Assembly (NCBI GenBank): GCA_964057225.1
Contig: OZ059898.1
Coordinates: 16,531,267 to 16,595,266, forward strand
Length of the DNA: 64,000 nt
Direction of reading: 5' to 3'
DNA from: Auanema rhodensis
Taxonomy: Eukaryota; Nematoda; Chromadorea; Rhabditida; Rhabditidae
This document shows positions 25,805 to 38,408 of this stretch, piece by piece. The position numbers and the translations under genes are program-made. Position 1 is the stretch's first letter. Every line of letters begins with the position of its first letter. Under the pieces are notes generated by a model, which did no database searches, was not told the DNA's origin, and saw nothing but the letters and a program-made list of their open reading frames with translations.

Positions 25805-27036
25805 TGTGCATTTAATTAGCATAAATTAAAGTTCACGTAAATTTCAAAGTCATGGTTACCATGAACCAATATCAATAAAAATTTGTTTTTAGACTAATAT
25901 GGACATGGGGAATCTAATTGTGAAAACCGCATCTCTTTATCTTTCACGTGAAGCGAGTTACATACCAAGTGCACATCACGTGTACATTTAATTAGCATAA
26001 ATTAAAGTTCACGTAAATTTCAAAGTCATGGTTACCATGAACCAATATCAATAAAAATTTGTTTTTAGACTAATATGGACATGGGGAATCTAATTTTGAA
26101 AACCGCATCTCTTTATCTTTCACGTGAAGCGAGTTACATACCAAGTGCACATCACGTGTACATTTAATTAGCATAAATTAAAGTTCACGTAAATTTCAAA
26201 GTCATGGTTACCATGAACCAATATCAATAAAAATTTGTTTTTAGACTAATATGGACATGGGGAATCTAATTTTGAAAACCGCATCTCTTTATCTTTCACG
26301 TGAAGCGAGTTACATACCAAGTGCACATCACGTGTACATTTAATTAGCATAAATTAAAGTTCACTTAAATTTCAAAGTCATGGTTACCATGAACCAATAT
26401 CAATAAAAATTTGTTTTTAGACTAATATGGACATGGGGAATCTAATTTTGAAAACCGCATCTCTTTATCTCTCACGTGAAGCGAGTTACATACCGAGTGC
26501 ACATCACGTGTACATTTAATTAGCATAAATTAAAGTTCACGTAAATTTCAAAGTCATGGTTACCATGAACCAATATCAATAAAAATTTGTTTTTAGACTA
26601 ATATGGACATGGGGAATCTAATTTTGAAAACCGCATCTCTTTATCTTTCACGTGAAGCGAGTTACATACCAAGTGCACATCACGTGTACATTTAATTAGC
26701 ATAAATTAAAGTTCACGTAAATTTCAAAGTCATGGTTACCATGAACCAATATCAATAAAAATTTGTTTTTAGACTAATATGGACATGGGGAATCTAATTT
26801 TGAAAACCGCATCTCTTTATCTCTCACGTGAAGCGAGTTAGATACCGAGTGCACATCACGTGTACATTTAATTAGCATAAATTAAAGTTCACGTAAATTT
26901 CAAAGTCATGGTTACCATGAACCAATATCAATAAAAATTTGTTTTTAGACTAATATGGACATGGGGAATCTAATTTTGAAAACCGCATCTCTTTATCTTT
27001 CACGTGAAGCGAGTTACATACCAAGTGCACATCACG

Positions 27037-29784
27037 TGTACATTTAATTAGCATAAATTAAAGTTCACGTAAATTTCAAAGACATGGTTACCATGAACCA
27101 ATATCAATAAAAATTTGTTTTTAGACTAATATGGACATGGGAAATCTAATTTTGAAAACTGCATCTCTTTATCTCTCACGTGAAGCGAGTTACATACCGA
27201 GTGCACATCACGTGTACATTTAATTAGCATAAATTAAAGTTCACGTAAATTTCAAAGTCATGGTTACCATGCACCAATATCAATAAAAATTTGTTTTTAG
27301 ACTAATATGGACATGGGGAATCAAATTGTGAAAACCGCATCTCTTTATCTTTCACGTGAAGCGAGTTACATACCAAGTGCACATCACGTGTACATTTAAT
27401 TAGCATAAATTAAAGTTCACTTAAATTTCAAAGTCATGGTTACCATGAACCAATATCAATAAAAATTTGTTTTTAGACTAATATGGACATGGGGAATCTA
27501 ATTTTGAAAACCGCATCTCTTTATCTCTCACGTGAAGCGAGTTACATACCGAGTGCACATCACGCGTACATTTAATTAGCATAAATTAAAGTTCACGTAA
27601 ATTTCAAAGTCATGGTTACCATGAACCAATATCAATAAAAATTTGTTTTTAGACTAATATGGACATGGGTAATCTAATTTTGAAAACCGCATCTCTTTAT
27701 CTCTCACGTGAAGCGAGTTACATACCGAGTGCACATCACGTGTACATTTAATTAGCATAAATTAAAGTTCACGTAAATTTCAAAGTCATGGTTACCATGA
27801 ACCAATATCAATAAAAATTTGTTTTTAGACTAATATGGACATGGGGAATCTAATTTTTAAATACATAAATTGAAGTTCACGTAAATTTCAAAGTCATGGT
27901 TACCATGAACCAATATCAATAAAAATTTGTTTTTAGACTAATATGGACATGGGGAATCTAATTTTGAAAACCGCATCTCTTTATCTTTCACGTGAAGCGA
28001 GTTACATACCAAGTGCACATCACGTGTACATTTAATTAGCATAAATTAAAGTTCACTTAAATTTCAAAGTCATGGTTACCATGAACCAATATCAATAAAA
28101 ATTTGTTTTTAGACTAATATGGACATGGGGAATCTAATTTTGAAAACCGCATCTCTTTATCTCTCACGTGAAGCGAGTTACATACCGAGTGCACATCACG
28201 TGTACATTTAATTAGCATAAATTAAAGTTCACGTAAATTTCAAAGTCATGGTTACCATGAACCAATATCAATAAAAATTTGTTTTTAGACTAATATGGAC
28301 ATGGGGAATCTAATTTTGAAAACCGCATCTCTTTATCTTTCACGTGAAGCGAGTTACATACCAAGTGCACATCACGTGTACATTTAATTAGCATAAATTA
28401 AAGTTCACGTAAATTTCAAAGTCATGGTTACCATGAACCAATATCAATAAAAATTTGTTTTTAGACTAATATGGACATGGGGAATCTAATTTTGAAAACC
28501 GCATCTCTTTATCTTTCACGTGAAGCGAGTTACATACCAAGTGCACATCACGTGTACATTTAATTAGCATAAATTAAAGTTCACTTAAATTTCAAAGTCA
28601 TGGTTACCATGAACCAATATCAATAAAAATTTGTTTTTAGACTAATATGGACATGGGGAATCTAATTTTGAAAACCGCATCTCTTTATCTCTCACGTGAA
28701 GCGAGTTACATACCGAGTGCACATCACGTGTACATTTAATTAGCATAAATTAAAGTTCACGTAAATTTCAAAGTCATGGTTACCATGAACCAATATCAAT
28801 AAAAATTTGTTTTTAGACTAATATGGACATGGGTAATCTAATTTTGAAAACCGCATCTCTTTATCTCTCACGTGAAGCGAGTTACATACCGAGTGCACAT
28901 CACGTGTACATTTAATTAGCATAAATTAAAGTTCACGTAAATTTCAAAGTCATGGTTACCATGAACCAATATCAATAAAAATTTGTTTTTAGACTAATAT
29001 GGACATGGGGAATCTAATTTTGAAAACCGCATCTCTTTATCTTTCACGTGAAGCGAGTTACATACCAAGTGCACATCACGTGTACATTTAATTAGCATAA
29101 ATTAAAGTTCACGTAAATTTCAAAGTCATGGTTACCATGAACCAATATCAATAAAAGTTTGTTTTTAGACTAATATGGACATGGGGAATCTAATTTTGAA
29201 AACCGCATCTCTTTATCTCTCACGTGAAGCGAGTTAGATACCGAGTGCACATCACGTGTACATTTAATTAGCATAAATTAAAGTTCACGTAAATTTCAAA
29301 GTCATGGTTACCATGAACCAATATCAATAAAAATTTGTTTTTAGACTAATATGGACATGGGGAATCTAATTTTGAAAACCGCATCTCTTTATCTTTCACG
29401 TGAAGCGAGTTACATACCAAGTGCACATCACGTGTACATTTAATTAGCATAACTTAAAGTTCACGTAAATTTCAAAGTCATGGTTACCATGCACCAATAT
29501 CAATAAAAATTTGTTTTTAGACTAATATGGACATGGGGAATCTAATTTTGAAAACCGCATCTCTTCATCTTTCACGTGAAGCGAGTTACATACCAAGTGC
29601 ACATCACGTGTACATTTAATTAGCATAAATTGAAGTTCACGTAAATTTCAAAGTCATGGTTACCATGAACCAATATCAATGAAAATTTGTTTTTAGACTA
29701 ATATGGACATGGGGAATCTAATTTTGAAAACCGCATCTCTTTATCTTTCACGTGAAGCGAGTTACATACCAAGTGCACATCACG
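27037..29784 (+). repeat. Large duplicated block, copy 2 (copy 1 at 17953)
   Basis: Shares the deletion junction, the CACGCG box-3 change and the GGGTAA monomers with 17953-20700. It has two extra monomers at 28377-28728 that copy 1 lacks, so both copies changed by whole dimers after duplication. It ends in the A21C/A24G dimer region. Confidence 0.88.
27741..28024 (+). repeat. Fused monomer with 68-bp deletion, copy 2
   Basis: Identical junction to 19009-19292, including the six filler bases and the A24G beyond it. The distance between the two, 8732 bp, is 49 x 176 + 108. It is thus the same event carried in the duplicated block, not an independent deletion. Confidence 0.93.
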
Positions 29785-30664
29785 TGTACATTTAATTAGC
29801 ATAACTTAAAGTTCACGTAAATTTCAAAGTCATGGTTACCATGCACCAATATCAATAAAAATTTGTTTTTAGACTAATATGGACATGGGGAATCTAATTT
29901 TGAAAACCGCATCTTTTTATCTTTCACGTGAAGCGAGTTACATACCAAGTGCACATCACGTGTACATTTAATTAGCATAACTTAAAGTTCACGTAAATTT
30001 CAAAGTCATGGTTACCATGCACCAATATCAATAAAAATTTGTTTTTAGACTAATATGGACATGGGGAATCTAATTTTGAAAACCGCATCTCTTTATCTTT
30101 CACGTGAAGCGAGTTACATACCAAGTGCACATCACGTGTACATTTAATTAGCATAAATTGAAGTTCACGTAAATTTCAAAGTCATGGTTACCATGAACCA
30201 ATATCAATGAAAATTTGTTTTTAGACTAATATGGACATGGGGAATCTAATTTTGAAAACCGCATCTCTTTATCTTTCACGTGAAGCGAGTTACATACCAA
30301 GTGCACATCACGTGTACATTTAATTAGCATAACTTAAAGTTCACGTAAATTTCAAAGTCATGGTTACCATGCACCAATATCAATAAAAATTTGTTTTTAG
30401 ACTAATATGGACATGGGGAATCTAATTTTGAAAACCGCATCTCTTTATCTTTCACGTGAAGCGAGTTACATACCAAGTGCACATCACGTGTACATTTAAT
30501 TAGCATAAATTGAAGTTCACGTAAATTTCAAAGTCATGGTTACCATGAACCAATATCAATGAAAATTTGTTTTTAGACTAATATGGACATGGGGAATCTA
30601 ATTTTGAAAACCGCATCTTTTTATCTTTCACGTGAAGCGAGTTACATACCAAGTGCACATCACG
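29433..30664 (+). repeat. Alternating dimers [A21C A60C][A24G A73G]
   Basis: Monomers 29433, 29785, 29961 and 30313 are A21C + A60C; 29609, 30137 and 30489 are A24G + A73G. The pattern is a 352-bp dimer interrupted by one doubled A21C monomer (29785/29961). C131T appears in 29785 and 30489. These are the first dense appearance of the haplotypes that dominate domain III. Confidence 0.82.
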
Positions 30665-31720
30665 TGTACATTTAATTAGCATTAATTAAAGTTCACGTAA
30701 ATTTCAAAGTCATGGTTACCATGCACCAATATCAATAAAAATTTGTTTTTAGACTAATATGGACATGGGGAATCTAATTTTGAAAACCGCATCTCTTTAT
30801 CTTTCACGTGAAGCGAGTTACATACCGAGTGCACATCACGTGTACATTTAATTAGCATAAATTAAAGTTCACGTAAATTTCAAAGTCATGGTTACCATGA
30901 ACCAATATCAATAAAAATTTGTTTTTAGACTAATATGGACATGGGGAATCTAATTTTGAAAACCGCATCTCTTTATCTCTCACGTGAAGCGAGTTACATA
31001 CCAAGTGCACATCACGTGTACATTTAATTAGCATTAATTAAAGTTCACGTAAATTTCAAAGTCATGGTTACCATGCACCAATATCAATAAAAATTTGTTT
31101 TTAGACTAATATGGACATGGGGAATCTAATTTTGAAAACCGCATCTCTTTATCTCTCACGTGAAGCGAGTTACATACCAAGTGCACATCACGTGTACATT
31201 TAATTAGCATTAATTAAAGTTCACGTAAATTTCAAAGTCATGGTTACCATGCACCAATATCAATAAAAATTTGTTTTTAGACTAATATGGACATGGGGAA
31301 TCTAATTTTGAAAACCGCATCTCTTTATCTTTCACGTGAAGCGAGTTACATACCGAGTGCACATCACGTGTACATTTAATTAGCATAAATTAAAGTTCAC
31401 GTAAATTTCAAAGTCATGGTTACCATGAACCAATATCAATAAAAATTTGTTTTTAGACTAATATGGACATGGGGAATCTAATTTTGAAAACCGCATCTCT
31501 TTATCTCTCACGTGAAGCGAGTTACATACCAAGTGCACATCACGTGTACATTTAATTAGCATTAATTAAAGTTCACGTAAATTTCAAAGTCATGGTTACC
31601 ATGAACCAATATCAATAAAAATTTGTTTTTAGACTAATATGGACATGGGGAATCTAATTTTGAAAACCGCATCTCTTTATCTCTCACGTGAAGCGAGTTA
31701 CATACCGAGTGCACATCACG
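30665..31720 (+). repeat. A19T trimer region (528-bp period)
   Basis: [A19T A60C, CCGAG][T139C, CCAAG] occurs at 30665-31016 and again at 31193-31544, three monomers apart, with an intervening A19T A60C T139C monomer at 31017. The monomer at 31545 is A19T without A60C. Confidence 0.7.
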
Positions 31721-32600
31721 TGTACATTTAATTAGCATAAATTAAAGTTCACGTAAATTTCAAAGTCATGGTTACCATGAACCAATATCAATAAAAATTT
31801 GTTTTTAGACTAATATGGACATGGGGAATCTAATTTTGAAAACCGCATCTCTTTATCTTTCACGTGAAGCGAGTTACATACCAAGTGCACATCACGTGTA
31901 CATTTAATTAGCATAAATTAAAGTTCACGTAAATTTCAAAGTCATGGTTACCATGAACCAATATCAATAAAAATTTGTTTTTAGACTAATATGGACATGG
32001 GGAATCTAATTTTGAAAACCGCATCTCTTTATCTCTCACGTGAAGCGAGTTAGATACCGAGTGCACATCACGTGTACATTTAATTAGCATAAATTAAAGT
32101 TCACGTAAATTTCAAAGTCATGGTTACCATGAACCAATATCAATAAAAATTTGTTTTTAGACTAATATGGACATGGGGAATCTAATTTTGAAAACCGCAT
32201 CTCTTTATCTTTCACGTGAAGCGAGTTACATACCAAGTGCACATCACGTGTACATTTAATTAGCATAAATTGAAGTTCACGTAAATTTCAAAGTCATGGT
32301 TACCATGAACCAATATCAATAAAAATTTGTTTTTAGACTAATATGGACATGGGGAATCTAATTTTGAAAACCGCATCTCTTTATCTCTCACGTGAAGCGA
32401 GTTAGATACCGAGTGCACATCACGTGTACATTTAATTAGCATAAATTAAAGTTCACGTAAATTTCAAAGTCATGGTTACCATGAACCAATATCAATAAAA
32501 ATTTGTTTTTAGACTAATATGGACATGGGGAATCTAATTTTGAAAACCGCATCTCTTTATCTTTCACGTGAAGCGAGTTACATACCAAGTGCACATCACG

Positions 32601-35592
32601 TGTACATTTAATTAGCATAAATTAAAGTTCACGTAAATTTCAAAGACATGGTTACCATGAACCAATATCAATAAAAATTTGTTTTTAGACTAATATGGAC
32701 ATGGGGAATCAAATTGTGAAAACCGCATCTCTTTATCTTTCACGTGAAGCGAGTTACATACCAAGTGCACATCACGTGTACATTTAATTAGCATAAATTA
32801 AAGTTCACGTAAATTTCAAAGTCATGGTTACCATGAACCAATATCAATAAAAATTTGTTTTTAGACTAATATGGACATGGGGAATCTAATTTTGAAAACC
32901 GCATCTCTTTATCTTTCACGTGAAGCGAGTTACATACCAAGTGCACATCACGTGTACATTTAATTAGCATAAATTAAAGTTCACTTAAATTTCAAAGTCA
33001 TGGTTACCATGAACCAATATCAATAAAAATTTGTTTTTAGACTAATATGGACATGGGGAATCTAATTTTGAAAACCGCATCTCTTTATCTCCCACGTGAA
33101 GCGAGTTACATACCGAGTGCACATCACGTGTACATTTAATTAGCATAAATTAAAGTTCACGTAAATTTCAAAGTCATGGTTACCATGAACCAATATCAAT
33201 AAAAATTTGTTTTTAGACTAATATGGACAAGGGGAATCTAATTTTGAAAACCGCATCTCTTTATCTTTCACGTGAAGCGAGTTACATACCAAGTGCACAT
33301 CACGTGTACATTTAATTAGCATAAATTAAAGTTCACGTAAATTTCAAAGTCATGGTTACCATGAACCAATATCAATAAAAATTTGTTTTTAGACTAATAT
33401 GGACATGGGGAATCTAATTTTGAAAACCGCATCTCTTTATCTTTCACGTGAAGCGAGTTACATACCAAGTGCACATCACGTGTACATTTAATTAGCATAA
33501 ATTAAAGTTCACTTAAATTTCAAAGTCATGGTTACCATGAACCAATATCAATAAAAATTTGTTTTTAGACTAATATGGACATGGGGAATCTAATTTTGAA
33601 AACCGCATCTCTTTATCTCTCACGTGAAGCGAGTTACATACCGAGTGCACATCACGTGTACATTTAATTAGCATAAATTAAAGTTCACGTAAATTTCAAA
33701 GTCATGGTTACCATGAACCAATATCAATAAAAATTTGTTTTTAGACTAATATGGACATGGGGAATCTAATTTTGAAAACCGCATCTCTTTATCTTTCACG
33801 TGAAGCGAGTTACATACCAAGTGCACATCACGTGTACATTTAATTAGCATAAATTAAAGTTCACGTAAATTTCAAAGTCATGGTTACCATGAACCAATAT
33901 CAATAAAAATTTGTTTTTAGACTAATATGGACATGGGGAATCTAATTTTGAAAACCGCATCTCTTTATCTTTCACGTGAAGCGAGTTACATACCAAGTGC
34001 ACATCACGTGTACATTTAATTAGCATAAATTAAAGTTCACGTAAATTTCAAAGTCATGGTTACCATGAACCAATATCAATAAAAATTTGTTTTTAGACTA
34101 ATATGGACATGGGGAATCTAATTTTGAAAACCGCATCTCTTTATCTTTCACGTGAAGCGAGTTACATACCAAGTGCACATCACGTGTACATTTAATTAGC
34201 ATAAATTAAAGTTCTCGTAAATTTCAAAGTCATGGTTACCATGAACCAATATCAATAAAAATTTGTTTTTAGACTAATATGGACATGGGGAATCTAATTT
34301 TGAAAACCGCATCTCTTTATCTCTCACGTGAAGCGAGTTAGATACCGAGTGCACATCACGTGTACATTTAATTAGCATAAATTAAAGTTCACGTAAATTT
34401 CAAAGTCATGGTTACCATGAACCAATATCAATAAAAATTTGTTTTTAGACTAATATGGACATGGGGAATCTAATTTTGAAAACCGCATCTCTTTATCTTT
34501 CACGTGAAGCGAGTTACATACCAAGTGCACATCACGTGTACATTTAATTAGCATAACTTAAAGTTCACGTAAATTTCAAAGTCATGGTTACCATGCACCA
34601 ATATCAATAAAAATTTGTTTTTAGACTAATATGGACATGGGGAATCTAATTTTGAAAACCGCATCTCTTTATCTTTCACGTGAAGCGAGTTACATACCAA
34701 GTGCACATCACGTGTACATTTAATTAGCATAAATTGAAGTTCACGTAAATTTCAAAGTCATGGTTACCATGAACCAATATCAATGAAAATTTGTTTTTAG
34801 ACTAATATGGACATGGGGAATCTAATTTTGAAAACCGCATCTCTTTATCTTTCACGTGAAGCGAGTTACATACCAAGTGCACATCACGTGTACATTTAAT
34901 TAGCATAAATTAAAGTTCTCGTAAATTTCAAAGTCATGGTTACCATGAACCAATATCAATAAAAATTTGTTTTTAGACTAATATGGACATGGGGAATCTA
35001 ATTTTGAAAACCGCATCTCTTTATCTCTCACGTGAAGCGAGTTAGATACCGAGTGCACATCACGTGTACATTTAATTAGCATAAATTAAAGTTCACGTAA
35101 ATTTCAAAGTCATGGTTACCATGAACCAATATCAATAAAAATTTGTTTTTAGACTAATATGGACATGGGGAATCTAATTTTGAAAACCGCATCTCTTTAT
35201 CTCTCACGTGAAGCGAGTTAGATACCGAGTGCACATCACGTGTACATTTAATTAGCATAAATTAAAGTTCACGTAAATTTCAAAGTCATGGTTACCATGA
35301 ACCAATATCAATAAAAATTTGTTTTTAGACTAATATGGACATGGGGAATCTAATTTTGAAAACCGCATCTCTTTATCTCTCACGTGAAGCGAGTTAGATA
35401 CCGAGTGCACATCACGTGTACATTTAATTAGCATAAATTAAAGTTCACGTAAATTTCAAAGTCATGGTTACCATGAACCAATATCAATAAAAATTTGTTT
35501 TTAGACTAATATGGACATGGGAAATCTAATTTTGAAAACTGCATCTCTTTATCTTTCACGTGAAGCGAGTTACATACCGAGTGCACATCACG
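32601..35592 (+). repeat. HOR unit A, 17-mer (2992 bp)
   Basis: Begins at the AATCAAATTGTG monomer. Order: that monomer, [consensus], [G33T A163G], two, [G33T T139C A163G], three, [A31T T139C C157G A163G], one, [A21C A60C], [A24G A73G], [A31T..C157G], two [T139C C157G A163G], [G106A C124T A163G]. Private changes: CTCCCACG (33,09x) and GGACAAGGGG (33,22x). The next unit starts with the same AATCAAATTGTG monomer. Confidence 0.88.
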
Positions 35593-38408
35593 TGTACATT
35601 TAATTAGCATAAATTAAAGTTCACGTAAATTTCAAAGTCATGGTTACCATGCACCAATATCAATAAAAATTTGTTTTTAGACTAATATGGACATGGGGAA
35701 TCAAATTGTGAAAACCGCATCTCTTTATCTTTCACGTGAAGCGAGTTACATACCAAGTGCACATCACGTGTACATTTAATTAGCATAAATTAAAGTTCAC
35801 GTAAATTTCAAAGTCATGGTTACCATGAACCAATATCAATAAAAATTTGTTTTTAGACTAATATGGACATGGGGAATCTAATTTTGAAAACCGCATCTCT
35901 TTATCTTTCACGTGAAGCGAGTTACATACCAAGTGCACATCACGTGTACATTTAATTAGCATAAATTAAAGTTCACTTAAATTTCAAAGTCATGGTTACC
36001 ATGAACCAATATCAATAAAAATTTGTTTTTAGACTAATATGGACATGGGGAATCTAATTTTGAAAACCGCATCTCTTTATCTCTCACGTGAAGCGAGTTA
36101 CATACCGAGTGCACATCACGTGTACATTTAATTAGCATAAATTAAAGTTCACGTAAATTTCAAAGTCATGGTTACCATGAACCAATATCAATAAAAATTT
36201 GTTTTTAGACTAATATGGACATGGGGAATCTAATTTTGAAAACCGCATCTCTTTATCTTTCACGTGAAGCGAGTTACATACCAAGTGCACATCACGTGTA
36301 CATTTAATTAGCATAAATTAAAGTTCACGTAAATTTCAAAGTCATGGTTACCATGAACCAATATCAATAAAAATTTGTTTTTAGACTAATATGGACATGG
36401 GGAATCTAATTTTGAAAACCGCATCTCTTTATCTTTCACGTGAAGCGAGTTACATACCAAGTGCACATCACGTGTACATTTAATTAGCATAAATTAAAGT
36501 TCACTTAAATTTCAAAGTCATGGTTACCATGAACCAATATCAATAAAAATTTGTTTTTAGACTAATATGGACATGGGGAATCTAATTTTGAAAACCGCAT
36601 CTCTTTATCTCTCACGTGAAGCGAGTTACATACCGAGTGCACATCACGTGTACATTTAATTAGCATAAATTAAAGTTCACGTAAATTTCAAAGTCATGGT
36701 TACCATGAACCAATATCAATAAAAATTTGTTTTTAGACTAATATGGACATGGGGAATCTAATTTTGAAAACCGCATCTCTTTATCTTTCACGTGAAGCGA
36801 GTTACATACCAAGTGCACATCACGTGTACATTTAATTAGCATAAATTAAAGTTCACGTAAATTTCAAAGTCATGGTTACCATGAACCAATATCAATAAAA
36901 ATTTGTTTTTAGACTAATATGGACATGGGGAATCTAATTTTGAAAACCGCATCTCTTTATCTTTCACGTGAAGCGAGTTACATACCAAGTGCACATCACG
37001 TGTACATTTAATTAGCATAAATTAAAGTTCACGTAAATTTCAAAGTCATGGTTACCATGAACCAATATCAATAAAAATTTGTTTTTAGACTAATATGGAC
37101 ATGGGGAATCTAATTTTGAAAACCGCATCTCTTTATCTTTCACGTGAAGCGAGTTACATACCAAGTGCACATCACGTGTACATTTAATTAGCATAAATTA
37201 AAGTTCTCGTAAATTTCAAAGTCATGGTTACCATGAACCAATATCAATAAAAATTTGTTTTTAGACTAATATGGACATGGGGAATCTAATTTTGAAAACC
37301 GCATCTCTTTATCTCTCACGTGAAGCGAGTTAGATACCGAGTGCACATCACGTGTACATTTAATTAGCATAAATTAAAGTTCACGTAAATTTCAAAGTCA
37401 TGGTTACCATGAACCAATATCAATAAAAATTTGTTTTTAGACTAATATGGACATGGGGAATCTAATTTTGAAAACCGCATCTCTTTATCTTTCACGTGAA
37501 GCGAGTTACATACCAAGTGCACATCACGTGTACATTTAATTAGCATAACTTAAAGTTCACGTAAATTTCAAAGTCATGGTTACCATGCACCAATATCAAT
37601 AAAAATTTGTTTTTAGACTAATATGGACATGGGGAATCTAATTTTGAAAACCGCATCTCTTTATCTTTCACGTGAAGCGAGTTACATACCAAGTGCACAT
37701 CACGTGTACATTTAATTAGCATAAATTGAAGTTCACGTAAATTTCAAAGTCATGGTTACCATGAACCAATATCAATAAAAATTTGTTTTTAGACTAATAT
37801 GGACATGGGGAATCTAATTTTGAAAACCGCATCTCTTTATCTCTCACGTGAAGCGAGTTAGATACCGAGTGCACATCACGTGTACATTTAATTAGCATAA
37901 ATTAAAGTTCACGTAAATTTCAAAGTCATGGTTACCATGAACCAATATCAATAAAAATTTGTTTTTAGACTAATATGGACATGGGGAATCTAATTTTGAA
38001 AACCGCATCTCTTTATCTCTCACGTGAAGCGAGTTAGATACCGAGTGCACATCACGTGTACATTTAATTAGCATAAATTAAAGTTCACGTAAATTTCAAA
38101 GTCATGGTTACCATGAACCAATATCAATAAAAATTTGTTTTTAGACTAATATGGACATGGGGAATCTAATTTTGAAAACCGCATCTCTTTATCTTTCACG
38201 TGAAGCGAGTTACATACCAAGTGCACATCACGTGTACATTTAATTAGCATAAATTAAAGTTCACGTAAATTTCAAAGACATGGTTACCATGAACCAATAT
38301 CAATAAAAATTTGTTTTTAGACTAATATGGACATGGGAAATCTAATTTTGAAAACTGCATCTCTTTATCTTTCACGTGAAGCGAGTTACATACCGAGTGC
38401 ACATCACG
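35593..38408 (+). repeat. HOR unit B, 16-mer (2816 bp)
   Basis: Same series as unit A: AATCAAATTGTG, G33T monomers as third and sixth members, A31T/C157G tenth, A21C A60C twelfth, A24G thirteenth with T139C C157G, another C157G, then consensus and T46A G106A C124T. It differs from unit A by one monomer in the C157G section, the expected footprint of unequal exchange within a run of similar monomers. Confidence 0.9.
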
